A stretch of DNA of 64,000 nt from Marinisporobacter sp. (GTDB lineage Bacteria > Bacillota > Clostridia > Peptostreptococcales > Thermotaleaceae), in contig JAOARV010000020.1 in the NCBI GenBank assembly GCA_025210395.1, forward strand, positions 25,318-89,317, read 5' to 3'. Each line of letters begins with the position of its first letter. The first letter of the stretch is position 1. Positions 9,271 to 20,184 of the stretch are shown in pieces. The notes below the pieces were generated by a model, which saw only the letters and a list, made by a program, of their open reading frames with translations, did no database searches and was not told where the DNA came from. The position numbers and the translations under genes are program-made.

Positions 9271-10404
9271 TTAAATACCAAAAACGTCTTTTACTTTATG
9301 AAAAAATGATTTTCTTTGTTCGTGTACATCTTCGCCCATTATATCTGCAAATTGTCTTAATAATTCTTTTTGTTTTTCATTTAATTTTTTAGGAATTTCT
9401 ACAATAATTTTTACGTAAAGATCCCCTCTTCCATAGCCTCTTAAACTTGGTATTCCTTTGCCTTTTATTCTGAAGATTGTTCCACTTTGTGTTCCTTCTG
9501 GAATACTATATTTGATTTTTCCATCTAATGTAGGAACAACTAGTTCATCTCCTAATGTTGCCTGTACAAAAGTAATTGGAATCTCACAAACCACATCATT
9601 TCCATCTCTTTTAAAGATTTCATGCGGTTTTACTCTTAAAACAATATATAAGTCCCCATTTGGTCCACCTTTTTCTCCTGGCTCACCTTCTCCTCTTAGA
9701 GGAATGACAGAACCTGTATCTACGCCTGCTGGAACTTTAATTTGTATTTTCTTTTGCTTTAATTCTTTTCCTGTTCCATGACACTTTTCACAAGGTGTTT
9801 CTATAATATGACCTTCTCCATTACATGCATCACAAGGCTTTACATTTACAAATTGACCAAGTGGTGTTCTCGTTGCATAGCGAATTTCACCAGTTCCATT
9901 ACATTTACCACAAGTTTTTTTACTTGTTCCAGACTTTGCTCCTGTACCATCACATGTACTACATTTTTCATGTCTTTTGATGGTTACCTCTTTTTCTGCA
10001 CCAAATGCAGCCTCTTCAAAGGCTATAGCTAACTCATATTTTAAATCAGCACCCTTTTGTGGGCCTGCTTTTCTTCTAGAGCTTGAAAATCCGCCTCCAA
10101 ACATATCAAAAATATCACCAAATATATCTTCAAATCCACCGAATCCAGCTCCTCCTGAAAATCCACCTTGAGCATTTCCATCTACACCTGCATGACCAAA
10201 TTGGTCATATCTTGCTCTTTTGTTTTGATCACTTAATACCTCATAAGCTTCATTGGCTTCTTTAAATTTTTCTTCTGCTTCCTTGTTTCCTGGATTTCTG
10301 TCTGGATGATATTTCATAGCTAGTTTTCTATAGGCTCTTTTTATTGTTTGTTCATCAGCACCTTTATCTACATCTAAAACTTCATAATAATCTCTTTTAG
10401 ACAT
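9271..10404 (-). CDS. dnaJ: Chaperone DnaJ
   Basis: 377 residues. J domain (5-70) with the HPD motif (YHPDRN), Gly/Phe-rich linker (75-115), zinc-finger region with four CxxCxGxG repeats ([32 protein letters not shown]), then two substrate-binding domains. DnaJ stimulates the DnaK ATPase and delivers clients. ATG at 10404 preceded by GGCGGTGAG. Part of the heat-shock operon controlled at CIRCE. Confidence 0.97.
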   Translation of the reverse strand: MSKRDYYEVLDVDKGADEQTIKRAYRKLAMKYHPDRNPGNKEAEEKFKEANEAYEVLSDQNKRARYDQFGHAGVDGNAQGGFSGGAGFGGFEDIFGDIFDMFGGGFSSSRRKAGPQKGADLKYELAIAFEEAAFGAEKEVTIKRHEKCSTCDGTGAKSGTSKKTCGKCNGTGEIRYATRTPLGQFVNVKPCDACNGEGHIIETPCEKCHGTGKELKQKKIQIKVPAGVDTGSVIPLRGEGEPGEKGGPNGDLYIVLRVKPHEIFKRDGNDVVCEIPITFVQATLGDELVVPTLDGKIKYSIPEGTQSGTIFRIKGKGIPSLRGYGRGDLYVKIIVEIPKKLNEKQKELLRQFADIMGEDVHEQRKSFFHKVKDVFGI

Positions 10405-10502
10405 TCTTCTCACCGCCTCTCTAACCGGGTTTTGTGAGTGTTACAAACTATAAACCATTATATGAGAAATATATATTTTTAGCAAGACTTTTTCATATTT
10501 TC

Positions 10503-10524
10503 AAGGCACCCTTTCGGGTGCCTT
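10503..10524 (-). terminator. Hairpin between dnaK and dnaJ
   Basis: Perfect 9-base stem AAGGCACCC / GGGTGCCTT with a GAAA tetraloop on the minus strand. It is followed by GAAAATATG, not a T run, so read-through to dnaJ is likely. It may stabilise or set the ends of a processed dnaK message. Confidence 0.55.
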
Positions 10525-10529
10525 TTGAT

Positions 10530-12365
10530 CTATTTATCATCATCTACAACTTCATAATCTGCATCTACGACATTATCATCCTGATTATTTTCTGGATTTT
10601 GACCTTCAGCAGCACCTGGATTTTGCTGTGCAGCTTCTTGGTACATCTTTTGAGACAATGCATGGAAAGCAGTTGTTAATTCTTCTGTTGCCTTTGTAAT
10701 CTCTTCTGCATTGTCACTCTCTAAAGCTTTTTTAAGGGCTTCAAGCTTCGTTTCAACATTTGCTTTTTCTTCTGCACTGATTTTATCTCCAACTTCTTTT
10801 AATGCTTTTTCTGTTTCATAAACCATTGTATCTGCTTTATTCTTTGCTTCAATTGCATCTTTTCTTTTTTGATCTTCTTCTGCAAATTGTTCAGCTTCTT
10901 TTACTTTTTTCTCTATTTCTTCATCACTTAAATTGGTTGATGCAGTAATTGTAATTTTTTGCTCTTTTCCTGTTCCTTTATCCTTTGCACTAACATTTAC
11001 AATACCATTAGCATCTATATCAAAAGTTACTTCAATTTGAGGAACACCTCTTGGAGCTGGCATAATTCCACCTAATTGGAATCTACCTAATGTAATATTA
11101 TCACCTGCCATTTGTCTTTCTCCCTGCAATACATGAATATCAACAGCTGTTTGATTATCTGCTGCAGTAGAGAAAACTTGACTCTTTCTTGTAGGAATTG
11201 TTGTATTTCTCTCAATCAGTTTTGTAAATACACTTCCTAGCGTTTCAATTCCTAAAGATAATGGCGTTACATCAAGTAATAATACATCCTTTACTTCTCC
11301 AGTTAATACACCTGCTTGAATAGCAGCACCAATTGCTACACATTCATCAGGATTTACTCCTTTATGAGGGGCTTTTCCTGTAAGTTTTTGAACAGCTTCT
11401 TGAACTGCTGGAATTCTTGTTGATCCTCCAACTAAGATCACTTTATCTACCTCTCCTGTTGAAAGCCCTGCATCACTTAATGCTTTTCTTGTTGGCTCCA
11501 TCGTCGCTTCTACTAAACTAGCTGAAAGCTGATTGAATTTCGCTCTTGTTAAATCCATATTTAAATGTAATGGTCCTGCTGCTGTAGCTGTAATAAATGG
11601 TAAGTTGATATTTGCTGTTTGTGTACTTGATAACTCTTTCTTTGCATTTTCAGCAGCTTCTTTTAATCTTTGAAGAGACATTTTATCTTTTCTTAAATCT
11701 ACACCATGCTCTTTCCCAAAACTCTCAGCTAAGAAGTCTATGATTACTTGGTCAAAGTCATCTCCACCAAGATGGTTATTTCCATGAGTTGCTAATACTT
11801 CAAATACCCCATCTCCAAGTTCTAAAACTGAAACATCAAAAGTACCACCACCTAAGTCAAATACAATAATCTTTTGATGCTCATTTTCTTTGTCAAGTCC
11901 ATATGCTAAAGAGGCAGCTGTAGGCTCATTGATAATTCTTTTTACTTCAAGACCTGCAATTTTTCCAGCATCTTTTGTAGCCTGTCTTTGACTATCTGTA
12001 AAATAAGCAGGAACAGTAATAACTGCTTCTGTAACTTTTTCTCCTAAATAACTTTCAGCATCTGCTTTTAACTTCATAAGGGTCATTGCTGAAATTTCTT
12101 GTGGTGAGTAATCTTTTCCATCAATAGTTGTCTTATGATCAGTACCCATTTCTCTCTTTATAGACATAATTGTCTTATCAGGATTTGTAATTCCCTGTCT
12201 TTTTGCTGTTTCCCCTACAAGTCTTTCTCCATTTTTAGTAAATGCAACAACAGATGGTGTTGTTCTATTTCCTTCAGCATTTGGAATTACAACTGGCTCT
12301 CCACCTTCTAATACTGCTACACATGAGTTAGTTGTTCCTAAATCAATACCAATTATTTTACTCAT
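10530..12365 (-). CDS. dnaK: Chaperone DnaK (Hsp70)
   Basis: 611 residues, full length. The ATPase domain shows [35 protein letters not shown], the phosphate loop [18 protein letters not shown] and [13 protein letters not shown]; the substrate domain has [14 protein letters not shown]. It ends in the EVVDDDK-type acidic tail. DnaK folds and refolds cytoplasmic proteins with DnaJ and GrpE. Directly follows grpE by 36 bases in the CIRCE-regulated operon. Confidence 0.98.
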   Translation of the reverse strand: MSKIIGIDLGTTNSCVAVLEGGEPVVIPNAEGNRTTPSVVAFTKNGERLVGETAKRQGITNPDKTIMSIKREMGTDHKTTIDGKDYSPQEISAMTLMKLKADAESYLGEKVTEAVITVPAYFTDSQRQATKDAGKIAGLEVKRIINEPTAASLAYGLDKENEHQKIIVFDLGGGTFDVSVLELGDGVFEVLATHGNNHLGGDDFDQVIIDFLAESFGKEHGVDLRKDKMSLQRLKEAAENAKKELSSTQTANINLPFITATAAGPLHLNMDLTRAKFNQLSASLVEATMEPTRKALSDAGLSTGEVDKVILVGGSTRIPAVQEAVQKLTGKAPHKGVNPDECVAIGAAIQAGVLTGEVKDVLLLDVTPLSLGIETLGSVFTKLIERNTTIPTRKSQVFSTAADNQTAVDIHVLQGERQMAGDNITLGRFQLGGIMPAPRGVPQIEVTFDIDANGIVNVSAKDKGTGKEQKITITASTNLSDEEIEKKVKEAEQFAEEDQKRKDAIEAKNKADTMVYETEKALKEVGDKISAEEKANVETKLEALKKALESDNAEEITKATEELTTAFHALSQKMYQEAAQQNPGAAEGQNPENNQDDNVVDADYEVVDDDK

Positions 12366-12401
12366 TGTATGATTTCCTCCTTCATATTTATGTATAATTT
12401 T

Positions 12402-12956
12402 TTATTTTACAACTTTAACCATACTTGGTCGAATCGTCTTTCCATTAAGAACATATCCCTTTTGGAAAACATCTATTACGATATTACTTTCATATTTATC
12501 ACTTTCTTCCTGCATAACAGCATGATGAAAACTTGGGTCAAATTCTTTTTCTAAAGCTTCAATTTCTTCTACTCCATTTTTCTTCATTACATCTAAAAAC
12601 TGCTGTAGAATCATTTCCACCCCTTGGGTAAAGGATTCATCTTTTCCTTCATCTTTATAAGATTTTACAGCTCTTTCGAAATTATCTACAATGGGAAGTA
12701 AATCTACTATCAATTTTTCATTTGCAAATTGATAAATATCACTTTTTTCTTTTTCTACTCTTTTTTTATAATTTTGAAAATCAGCTGTCATTCTTAAATA
12801 TTGACTATTTAATTCTTCTTTTTCTTCTTGTAGCTTTTTAAGATCTATGCTACCTTCTTCCATTTGAGATACTTCTTTTAATTCTTCTTTTGTAGCATCT
12901 AAATTATTGTCTACATTTTCGTCATTTTTCTCTTCATGGAAATTACTTTCTTCCAT
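12402..12956 (-). CDS. grpE: Nucleotide exchange factor GrpE
   Basis: 184 residues: an acidic disordered N-terminus, a long coiled coil (about 40-110) and the beta domain with EIEALEKEFDPSFHHAVMQ and the closing GKTIRPSMVKV. GrpE releases ADP from DnaK. ATG at 12956 is preceded by TAGGTAGGTG at six bases; the GTG three codons upstream lies within that site. Third in hrcA-grpE-dnaK-dnaJ order. Confidence 0.96.
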   Translation of the reverse strand: MEESNFHEEKNDENVDNNLDATKEELKEVSQMEEGSIDLKKLQEEKEELNSQYLRMTADFQNYKKRVEKEKSDIYQFANEKLIVDLLPIVDNFERAVKSYKDEGKDESFTQGVEMILQQFLDVMKKNGVEEIEALEKEFDPSFHHAVMQEESDKYESNIVIDVFQKGYVLNGKTIRPSMVKVVK

Positions 12957-13061
12957 TATTTTCACCTACCTAAGATAGTATTTTAATATGTAAATTTTAT
13001 GATAAAAGACATAGATATAGTGCAAAATAAGGACATTTTGCACTCCTATCTATATTCTCTT

Positions 13062-14084
13062 TTAGCGCTCATCTAATAAGTCTGTTAGATTTTTTGTTAC
13101 ACAATCTACAACAGAAATAATATGGTCATAATTCATCCTCGTAGGTCCAATTACACCGATTTTCCCCACAATCAATCCATTTACCTTATAGGTTGCTGTT
13201 ACTAAACTACACCTTTGCATTTCTTCATGTTTATTTTCTTTCCCAATAGTAATATCTAAATCATCCTTACTATTCATTAATAATTCCGTAATTTGATCTT
13301 TTTGGTCTAACATTTCCATAAAACATCTTGCTCTTTCAATATTATGGTACTCTGGTAAATGAAAAATATTTGTTATGCCATCTAAATATAGCTGTACATT
13401 CAACATGTCTTCTAATATTGCTAATAAAACAGGAAGTACTGCATCAATAAGTGAATGAAGCATTTTTATTTCCTTTTTTATGTTTTCAACTACATAAAAG
13501 TTAATATCTCCTATTGTTAGTCCCTTTAATTTACTATTTAATATTTTAGATACAATCATTAAGCTTTCTAGCGTATATCCTTCATCAATTCTTAAGACTG
13601 CATTTCTTACAATACCTGATTGTGATATGACTACTAATAACACATTTTTTTCATCAATTGAAACTAATTGAACGGACTTTAACTTACTTTGCTCAAACTG
13701 TGGAGATAAAACAATAGAAGTTAATCTTGTCATTTGAGACAAAATTTTTGAAGTGCTAGTGATAATCTGCTCTAACTCTCCTACAGATTCTATGAAACTC
13801 TTTCTTATAGCCTGTTTCTGTTTTTGAGCTAATTGATCCATAATCATTAAACTGTCTACATACAACCTATACCCTTTATCAGATGGAATTCTTCCTGAAG
13901 AAGTATGCGGTTGATGCAAAAAGCCCATTTCTTCTAAATCTGCCATCTCATTCCGGATAGTCGCAGCACTTATTCCTAAATCATATTTTTTCATCAGGGT
14001 TCTTGAGCCTATAGGTTCAGCTGTAGAAATAAAATCTCTTATTATGGCCTGCAGAATCCTTAATTTTCTTTCTCCCAGCTCCAT
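13062..14084 (-). CDS. hrcA: Heat-inducible transcription repressor HrcA
   Basis: 340 residues. The N-terminal winged helix has LRILQAIIRDFISTAEPIGS and GISAATIRNEMADLEEMGFL; a GAF-like domain and dimer region follow, ending KNLTDLLDE. HrcA binds CIRCE and represses class I heat-shock genes, helped by GroEL. The ATG at 14084 is preceded by AGGAGTGAT; an upstream frame extension would start inside the CIRCE operator and is rejected. The operator lies 17 bases upstream, so the gene is autoregulated. Confidence 0.97.
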   Translation of the reverse strand: MELGERKLRILQAIIRDFISTAEPIGSRTLMKKYDLGISAATIRNEMADLEEMGFLHQPHTSSGRIPSDKGYRLYVDSLMIMDQLAQKQKQAIRKSFIESVGELEQIITSTSKILSQMTRLTSIVLSPQFEQSKLKSVQLVSIDEKNVLLVVISQSGIVRNAVLRIDEGYTLESLMIVSKILNSKLKGLTIGDINFYVVENIKKEIKMLHSLIDAVLPVLLAILEDMLNVQLYLDGITNIFHLPEYHNIERARCFMEMLDQKDQITELLMNSKDDLDITIGKENKHEEMQRCSLVTATYKVNGLIVGKIGVIGPTRMNYDHIISVVDCVTKNLTDLLDER

Positions 14085-14101
14085 AATATCACTCCTATTT
14101 G

Positions 14102-14128
14102 TTAGCACTCTCATCTAATGAGTGCTAA
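14102..14128. promoter_or_regulatory. CIRCE operator (HrcA binding site)
   Basis: Perfect inverted repeat TTAGCACTC - 9 bases - GAGTGCTAA, identical to the CIRCE consensus. It lies between the hrcA promoter and the start codon, so HrcA binding would block transcription of hrcA-grpE-dnaK-dnaJ. Confidence 0.97.
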
Positions 14129-14142
14129 ACTATTATGTTTTT

Positions 14143-14171
14143 AAATTATCATTAATGAAATCATTTGTCAA
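14143..14171 (-). promoter_or_regulatory. Sigma-A promoter of the hrcA operon
   Basis: TTGACA (14171-14166), 17-base spacer, TAATTT (14148-14143). The predicted start of transcription falls just before the CIRCE element. Confidence 0.8.
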
Positions 14172-14192
14172 TATCCTTTTTTTATTATTTTT

Positions 14193-15332
14193 TTAATTTG
14201 GCAAAAAAGCTATAAAAACCTGATTAGATAAATCAATTCCCTTTCTTGTTAATCTTATGTATTGATCATCTGTATACAATAATCCTAATTTTTGGAAGTT
14301 TAAAAGCTCTTCTTTATAAATTTCAAAAGGAGTGCATCCAAACCGCTCCTTAAAAGATTTTATATGAATACCTTGCATCATTCTTAAACCTAAAAACATA
14401 GTCTCTGCAATTTCATCATTCTTTGAAATATTTTCTTCAAATGCACAAGGGGTTGTGTTTTTACAAATATTATTTAGATATTCTTCCATAGCCATGGTAT
14501 TTGAAAATCTCTTTTTATTAAAATAAGAATGAGCACCTAAACCAAACCCAATATATTCTTCATTATTCCAATAGACTTTATTATGTATACATTCTTTTTC
14601 TTTCTTTGCAAAATTAGAGATTTCATAATGTTCATACCCATGATCAAATAAATAGTCCATTGCAAAATGATACATCTTTCGATCTAGCTCTTCTGTAGGT
14701 AAGTTTAGTTGCCCCTTTTCATATGACTTATAAAAGGGGGTATTTTCTTCAATTTTTAAGCTATAGGCTGAAATATGCTCTGGATTCAACTCAGTAATAC
14801 GATCCAAAGTCTCCTCCCATTCTTTCATTGTTTGGTTTGGTAACCCAAACATTAAATCAACATTAATATTTTTAAACCCTATTTCTCTTGCTAATAAAAA
14901 ATTTTTTGAAAACTCTTCTCTTGTATGTATTCTTCCTAACCTTTTAAGGTGTATATCTTGCCATGATTGAAGTCCCATACTAAGTCTATTAATATGATTA
15001 TTTAAATAATAGGTAAGATTCTCTTTATTAATTGTTCCCGGATTGCTTTCTATAGAAAATTCTAAGTTTTCACTTATATGAAATTTCGAATGAATCACTT
15101 CCAATATCTTATCCATCTCTTTTACTGGAACAATCGACGGTGTTCCTCCCCCTATAAATATGGATTTTATTTTATGAGATTTTAACTTTTCTTCCCAAGA
15201 TTTTATTTCTTTTCTTAAAGCATTCATATAGCTAGAAATTTCTTTTTCTCGATTACTAAAAGAACAAAAGTCACAATAGAAACATTTTTGTTTGCAAAAA
15301 GGAATATGCATATACAACCCTATTTCTTTCAT
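14193..15332 (-). CDS. hemW: Radical SAM heme chaperone HemW
   Basis: 379 residues. The radical SAM cluster motif CKQKCFYCDFCSF lies at residues 13-25, followed by the conserved IFIGGGTPSIV and the HemN C-terminal domain. The extra cysteine after the CxxxCxxC triad is typical of HemW. It carries heme to respiratory proteins and is not the coproporphyrinogen oxidase. ATG at 15332 follows AGAGGTGAAGAAGG. Order lepA-hemW-hrcA is conserved in Firmicutes. Confidence 0.93.
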   Translation of the reverse strand: MKEIGLYMHIPFCKQKCFYCDFCSFSNREKEISSYMNALRKEIKSWEEKLKSHKIKSIFIGGGTPSIVPVKEMDKILEVIHSKFHISENLEFSIESNPGTINKENLTYYLNNHINRLSMGLQSWQDIHLKRLGRIHTREEFSKNFLLAREIGFKNINVDLMFGLPNQTMKEWEETLDRITELNPEHISAYSLKIEENTPFYKSYEKGQLNLPTEELDRKMYHFAMDYLFDHGYEHYEISNFAKKEKECIHNKVYWNNEEYIGFGLGAHSYFNKKRFSNTMAMEEYLNNICKNTTPCAFEENISKNDEIAETMFLGLRMMQGIHIKSFKERFGCTPFEIYKEELLNFQKLGLLYTDDQYIRLTRKGIDLSNQVFIAFLPN

Positions 15333-15352
15333 CCTTCTTCACCTCTCTTAAT

Positions 15353-15385
15353 AAAAATAGCCACCCCATGTGGTGACTATTTTTT
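15353..15385 (-). terminator. Terminator after lepA
   Basis: Stem AAAAATAGTCACC / GGTGGCTATTTTT with one mismatch and a short loop, ending in a T run on the minus strand. It overlaps the lepA stop. Confidence 0.75.
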
Positions 15386-17191
15386 ATCATCATATTTCAA
15401 TACAGCCATAAAAGCTTCCTGTGGTACTTCTACTGACCCTAATTGTCTCATACGTTTTTTACCCTCTTTTTGCTTCTCTAAAAGCTTTTTCTTTCTTGAT
15501 ATATCTCCTCCATAGCATTTAGCTAATACATCTTTTCTCATAGCACTAATGGTTTCTCTTGCAATAACCTTCGTACCAATAGATGCCTGTATCGGAACAG
15601 CAAACATATGACGTGGAATAACTTCTTTTAGTTTTTCACAAACAATCCTACCACGAGAGGTAGCCTTACTTTCATGTACAATCATAGAGAATGCATCTAC
15701 CACTTCTTTATTTAATAGTATCTCCATTTTTACAAGTTTAGACCTTTGATATCCTTTAAATTCATAATCTAAAGATCCATATCCTCTTGTTTTAGATTTT
15801 AATGCATCAAAGAAATCATAAATCACCTCATTTAAAGGTAATTCATAATGAAGAGTTACTCTTCTCTCATCTATATATTCCATATGCTTCATGCTTCCTC
15901 TTCGATCTTGGCACAGTTCCATAATGTTTCCAACATACTCATTTGGAACCATTATATTTGCATCCACAAGAGGCTCTTCCATAAAAGCAATTTCTTGGGT
16001 TGAAGGTAAATTACTTGGATTTTGAATCATCAAAACTTCTCCATCTGTTTTTGTCACTCTATAGATAACACTTGGTGATGTAGTAATTAGATCTAAATCA
16101 AATTCTCTCTCTAATCGTTCTTGAATAATCTCCATGTGAAGAAGACCTAAAAATCCGCATCTAAAACCAAATCCTAAAGCATTAGAAGTCTCGGGTTCAA
16201 AATCTAAAGCTGCATCATTTACTTTTAATTTTTCTAATGCATCCCTTACATTTTCATACTTTTCGCCTTCTGCTGGATATACACCACAATATACCATAGG
16301 TACTACTTTTTTATATCCTGGTAAGGGTTCATCCGTAGGATTTTGGGCACTCGTAATGGTATCTCCCACCTGTGTATCTGCTACATTTTTTATACTTGCT
16401 GTTATATAACCAACATCTCCAGCCTTCAATTCTCCTACACTCATGGGTCCTGGCGTGAATACACCTACTTCATTTACTTCAAATTTTTTGCCAGTAGCCA
16501 TCATCAAAACCTTATCTCCTGGTTTTACAGTTCCTTCTTTCACTCGTACATAAGCGATAACACCTTTATAGCTATCATAATAAGAATCGAATATTAATGC
16601 TTTTAGTATCCCTTCCTCATCACCATTTGGAGCTGGAACCTTATTCACAATTTCCTCTAGGACTTGTTCAATATTTAATCCTGCCTTTGCTGAAACCAAT
16701 GGTGCATCACTTGCATCAATACCAATAATATCTTCGATCTCACTTTTCACTTCTTCTGGTCGAGCACCAGGTAAATCAATTTTGTTGATAACAGGTACAA
16801 TTTCTAAATCTTGATCAAGAGCTAAATAAACATTTGCTAAAGTTTGTGCCTCTACACCTTGAGCTGCATCTACTACTAATACAGCCCCTTCACAAGCAGC
16901 TAAGCTTCTTGATACCTCATAAGTAAAATCCACATGCCCCGGTGTGTCTATCAAATTCAGTATATATTCTTCACCCGCTTTACTCTTATAAACCAAACGA
17001 GTTGTTTGAAGCTTGATAGTTATTCCTCTTTCTCTTTCTAAATCCATACTATCTAGTATTTGATCTTTCATTTCTCTTTGCGTAAGCAAGCCTGTTTTTT
17101 CTATCAATCTATCGGCAAGGGTAGATTTACCATGATCAATATGGGCAATAATACTAAAATTTCGTATTTTTTGTTGACGATTACTGCTCAT
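15377..17191 (-). CDS. lepA: Elongation factor 4 (LepA)
   Basis: 604 residues. GTPase domain with the P-loop [24 protein letters not shown] and NKIDLPGA; then the LepA-specific C-terminal domain ending [17 protein letters not shown] membrane-associated back-translocase GTPase that acts on stalled or initiating ribosomes. The ATG at 17191 has AGGAGGAGTAGGA immediately before; an in-frame upstream codon at 17212 lies before that site. Confidence 0.97.
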   Translation of the reverse strand: MSSNRQQKIRNFSIIAHIDHGKSTLADRLIEKTGLLTQREMKDQILDSMDLERERGITIKLQTTRLVYKSKAGEEYILNLIDTPGHVDFTYEVSRSLAACEGAVLVVDAAQGVEAQTLANVYLALDQDLEIVPVINKIDLPGARPEEVKSEIEDIIGIDASDAPLVSAKAGLNIEQVLEEIVNKVPAPNGDEEGILKALIFDSYYDSYKGVIAYVRVKEGTVKPGDKVLMMATGKKFEVNEVGVFTPGPMSVGELKAGDVGYITASIKNVADTQVGDTITSAQNPTDEPLPGYKKVVPMVYCGVYPAEGEKYENVRDALEKLKVNDAALDFEPETSNALGFGFRCGFLGLLHMEIIQERLEREFDLDLITTSPSVIYRVTKTDGEVLMIQNPSNLPSTQEIAFMEEPLVDANIMVPNEYVGNIMELCQDRRGSMKHMEYIDERRVTLHYELPLNEVIYDFFDALKSKTRGYGSLDYEFKGYQRSKLVKMEILLNKEVVDAFSMIVHESKATSRGRIVCEKLKEVIPRHMFAVPIQASIGTKVIARETISAMRKDVLAKCYGGDISRKKKLLEKQKEGKKRMRQLGSVEVPQEAFMAVLKYDDKK

Positions 17192-17289
17192 TCCTACTCC
17201 TCCTCTATACACATACGGTAATCTTTAACATTATATCATAATTCATTTTGCTCGTATAGAGTTCTTCTTTGTAAAGAATTTATAACAAC

Positions 17290-17316
17290 AACAGCCGAGC
17301 TATCAACTCGGCTGTT
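17290..17316 (-). terminator. Terminator of the spoIIP unit
   Basis: Perfect 10-base stem AACAGCCGAG / CTCGGCTGTT around a 7-base loop, followed on the minus strand by GTTGTTGTT. Confidence 0.8.
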
Positions 17317-17318
17317 TC

Positions 17319-17648
17319 TTACCATTCCTTACAAATTACCTCTTTCTTTTCTTTTAATATTTCTACAAAATCTTTGGTTTCGTTTTTGACAGCTACATAC
17401 ATACTATGAAGCTTTTGTTCATCTACATAGAAAATTTCTCCACAAAAACATATTTTATGTACTTGCTCATTTATTTTTTTATGTTCAAAAGCTTTTGGTT
17501 CCTCAATCATCATCATTACTCTAAAAGAATGATCTACAATCAAAATACCATTGATTAATAAGAAAAATATAAACAGCATGCAAATCAATTTTCTTCCCGT
17601 TTTATTTTTATCTTTTTTTTGTAATTTTTTTCTTTCTATCCTACTCAT
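17319..17648 (-). CDS. Hypothetical small membrane protein downstream of spoIIP
   Basis: 109 residues, not recognised. A basic N-terminus (SRIERKKLQKKDKNKTGRK) leads into one membrane segment (about 21-38, ICMLFIFFLLINGILIVD); about 70 residues follow, probably outside, including two Cys (ICFCGEIF) and a third near the end. The start is ATG 17648 with GGTGAT five bases before; an ATG four codons upstream lacks a site. It begins 14 bases after spoIIP stops, so it is probably co-expressed during sporulation (inference). Confidence 0.65.
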   Translation of the reverse strand: MSRIERKKLQKKDKNKTGRKLICMLFIFFLLINGILIVDHSFRVMMMIEEPKAFEHKKINEQVHKICFCGEIFYVDEQKLHSMYVAVKNETKDFVEILKEKKEVICKEW

Positions 17649-17661
17649 TTTTATCACCATA

Positions 17662-18900
17662 TTATTTTTTTATATCTTTAATCACTTGATCTAACACTTT
17701 AGCTACATATTTTGTTGTTCTCATAGCCTCATCTATATTATTAGCAGTGTTTCCGATTTCTATAAGGGCATAATAGTCAGAATTAAATTGATTAAATCGA
17801 TAAGGTTTGGTGATGGTCTTTTTGGCTAGTCCTGGATATAATTCATCACTTCTTGCTTTTATATACTCAGCAAAGGTTAATAATTTCTCTACATTTTCAT
17901 TTTTTGCACCTACAACAATACTATACTTTGCAACTTTTTCACCATTGATCGTTACATAGCTATTCTCTCTAGCACTACTATTATTCGGTGCAGCATCTCT
18001 ATGAATGTCAAATATAATTTTCAAGGAAGGATTTTTATCCAAATTTGTTTCTAACGTATCTGCCGCTCTTATATAAGATTGTTGGTAGGATGGATAATCA
18101 TGAACCATATCATTATGCATTACATTATAACCTTTATTCGTCAAGTAGGATGTTAATTGATCCCCCACTGCTCTTACTGTAAATTTTCTTTTTAAAGAAT
18201 GAAAATTCCCTACTGATTCAGGCATATACGATTCAGTAGCATGTGTATGATAAATAAAAACAATAGGTTCACTCCCACTCAAAGCCACTTTATTTGGCAT
18301 CTTTACTGGAGAACTTACAATAGGAATAGGTTCTGTAATATTATTAATCTTTTCCTTTTCTTTATTTTCTACTTTTACATCCTTTGATGTTACTGCTACT
18401 TCTTTTTCTTCTTTTGGTTTTTCTAGCATCTTATTAGGAGCTGTTTCTCCTAAAGAATTTTTCATCCGATCCTCTCTTGCAACACTATTTCCTTGATCCT
18501 TTAGTACCCTATAGTCATCCATTTCTGCTAAATCATCATCTGCTTCTTCTAATATAGGTATTTGTGCCTTAAACAATGTTTTAGGGTCTTCATAATCAAA
18601 ATTAACTAATTTTCCTAAAACAAGCTTTATAAATGCTTTATCATGACTATATCCGTTTTCTTTTTCATAATTTACTTCTAAAGCGGGTATGGTTTTATTT
18701 AACATTTGTATAAATAAACTATCTTGTATATGCTCTTCTTTTGCATTAGCTTGTACAAAGTTTTGACTTATCCCATTAGCTTTTACAAAGATTTCCTTTG
18801 CATCGAAAATTAGCATCCTACATGATACGATACACATGATACAAGTAATCATAACACTTATCCATTTATAATATTTTTTCATTTCAATTATTTTCACCAA
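17662..18900 (-). CDS. spoIIP: Stage II sporulation protein P
   Basis: 412 residues. An N-terminal membrane segment (about 12-32) is followed by a variable linker and the catalytic domain from about residue 215, with FIYHTHATESYMP and FDIHRDAAP carrying the zinc-binding His residues. SpoIIP is an amidase and endopeptidase that trims septal peptidoglycan for engulfment with SpoIID and SpoIIM. Start chosen at TTG 18900, eight bases after GAGGGG; a GTG at 18909 overlaps the site. A sigma-E-like promoter lies upstream. Confidence 0.93.
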   Translation of the reverse strand: MVKIIEMKKYYKWISVMITCIMCIVSCRMLIFDAKEIFVKANGISQNFVQANAKEEHIQDSLFIQMLNKTIPALEVNYEKENGYSHDKAFIKLVLGKLVNFDYEDPKTLFKAQIPILEEADDDLAEMDDYRVLKDQGNSVAREDRMKNSLGETAPNKMLEKPKEEKEVAVTSKDVKVENKEKEKINNITEPIPIVSSPVKMPNKVALSGSEPIVFIYHTHATESYMPESVGNFHSLKRKFTVRAVGDQLTSYLTNKGYNVMHNDMVHDYPSYQQSYIRAADTLETNLDKNPSLKIIFDIHRDAAPNNSSARENSYVTINGEKVAKYSIVVGAKNENVEKLLTFAEYIKARSDELYPGLAKKTITKPYRFNQFNSDYYALIEIGNTANNIDEAMRTTKYVAKVLDQVIKDIKK

Positions 18901-18978
18901 TCTACGCACCCCTCTTTAGTTTCTTTTGTAATAAGCAATTACCACAAGATCAGATCTCTGGGTAGTTGTTTATATAAA

Positions 18979-19005
18979 ATTATATGAGGGGTATCTTCAA
19001 TATAT
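18979..19005 (-). promoter_or_regulatory. Sigma-E-like promoter of spoIIP
   Basis: ATA (19005-19003), 16-base spacer, CATATAAT (18986-18979): one mismatch to the sigma-E pattern. spoIIP is sigma-E dependent in B. subtilis, so the match is meaningful. Confidence 0.6.
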
Positions 19006-19013
19006 GATTATTG

Positions 19014-19988
19014 TTACTGCAAATATCGATTAACATCTTTCAAATCAATCCCAGGATGCAATGCTATATTTAAAGCATTGGCAATAATTTGTGATATATT
19101 TCTTATAATCATGTCTATATCTTTTGTCGTAACAATTACATTTGCACCATATGGTTCTAAAACTTCTTTAATCAAGCCATATTTGTCTTCATCTTTCATT
19201 CCTTTTAAAATCTTGTAGAATTCCGAATCTTTAGACGTTTGATTAGATAACTCTTCTACAACTAGTTTAATTGTATCGTTTGTTAGTGTTGCAGCATCAA
19301 CAACTGTAGGTACACCAATAGCTAAAACAGGTACTCCTAAAGTGTTTTCACTTAATTCTTTTCTTTTATTTCCAACACCAGCTCCTGGGTTTATTCCTGT
19401 AGTAGATATTTGTATAGTGGTATGTACTCTTTGCATTTTTCTAGATGCTAAAGCATCTATGGCAATCACAAGGTCTGGTTTTGTCTTTTCAACAACCCCT
19501 CGAATAATTTCTACCGTTTCAATCCCAGTAGTTCCCATTACCCCTGGTGATAGGGCACTAACAGGTCTCATAGTTGGATCATCACTTTTTTTATAAGCTT
19601 CAAAAAAATGTCTAGTAACAAATACTTTTGATATGACCTGAGGTCCTAAAGCATCTGGGGTGATATCCCAATTTCCTAAACCAATAATAAGGGTTTTAAA
19701 ATCATTCTTTTTAGGAATAAGATTGACTAATTCTTTTGCTAGTGTTTGACTTAGCTGATCCTTTAAATCTGCATCTGGATTTTTCATTCCTGTAGATTCT
19801 ATTGTAATATAGCTTCCCTTTGGCTTTCCCATGATTTTACATCCTTCATCATTTAAAACCTTTACATTGGTAATGGTAGCAAAATTCTCTTCTTTTTGAT
19901 CTACTTCAACACCTGGAATTTCTTGTTTTGTCTTTTCTTGATATAATTCTCTCGTTTCTAAGGCTAAATCTGTTCGTATTTGAAACAT
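19014..19988 (-). CDS. gpr: GPR endopeptidase (spore germination protease)
   Basis: 324 residues. The N-terminus contains RTDLALE, the self-cleavage site resembling the sites GPR cuts in small acid-soluble spore proteins. The body has LIIGLGNWDITPDALGPQV and VIAIDALASRK, which hold the active-site Asp and the conserved core. GPR is made in the forespore as a zymogen and degrades SASPs on germination. ATG at 19988 behind AGGAGGTGGAATG. The upstream 70 bases carry two copies of CTTTTCAAATTTA 32 bases apart. Confidence 0.95.
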   Translation of the reverse strand: MFQIRTDLALETRELYQEKTKQEIPGVEVDQKEENFATITNVKVLNDEGCKIMGKPKGSYITIESTGMKNPDADLKDQLSQTLAKELVNLIPKKNDFKTLIIGLGNWDITPDALGPQVISKVFVTRHFFEAYKKSDDPTMRPVSALSPGVMGTTGIETVEIIRGVVEKTKPDLVIAIDALASRKMQRVHTTIQISTTGINPGAGVGNKRKELSENTLGVPVLAIGVPTVVDAATLTNDTIKLVVEELSNQTSKDSEFYKILKGMKDEDKYGLIKEVLEPYGANVIVTTKDIDMIIRNISQIIANALNIALHPGIDLKDVNRYLQ

Positions 19989-20119
19989 TCATTCCACCTC
20001 CTATTTGTATAGTTTTCACCATCTTTTCAAATTTATGTATCCCATTTAAATAACCTTTTCAAATTTAAGATGTATAAACAAATGCATTTATGGAAATAAA
20101 ACAAATAAGCGTTTTTTTC

Positions 20120-20148
20120 TTGATTTTTCATGATAATCATGATAAAAT
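20120..20148 (+). promoter_or_regulatory. Sigma-A promoter of rpsT
   Basis: TTGATT (20120-20125), 17-base spacer, TAAAAT (20143-20148). The spacer contains a perfect palindrome TCATGA-TAA-TCATGA, possibly an operator or coincidence. Confidence 0.7.
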
Positions 20149-20184
20149 ATCTTTTGTTGAATTGGTTATAAGGGGGTGAATAGA

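Noticed and set aside
10503..10524. dnaK-dnaJ hairpin as a full terminator
   Set aside because: No T run on the minus strand, and dnaJ has no other promoter visible, so it is more likely a processing or attenuating stem.
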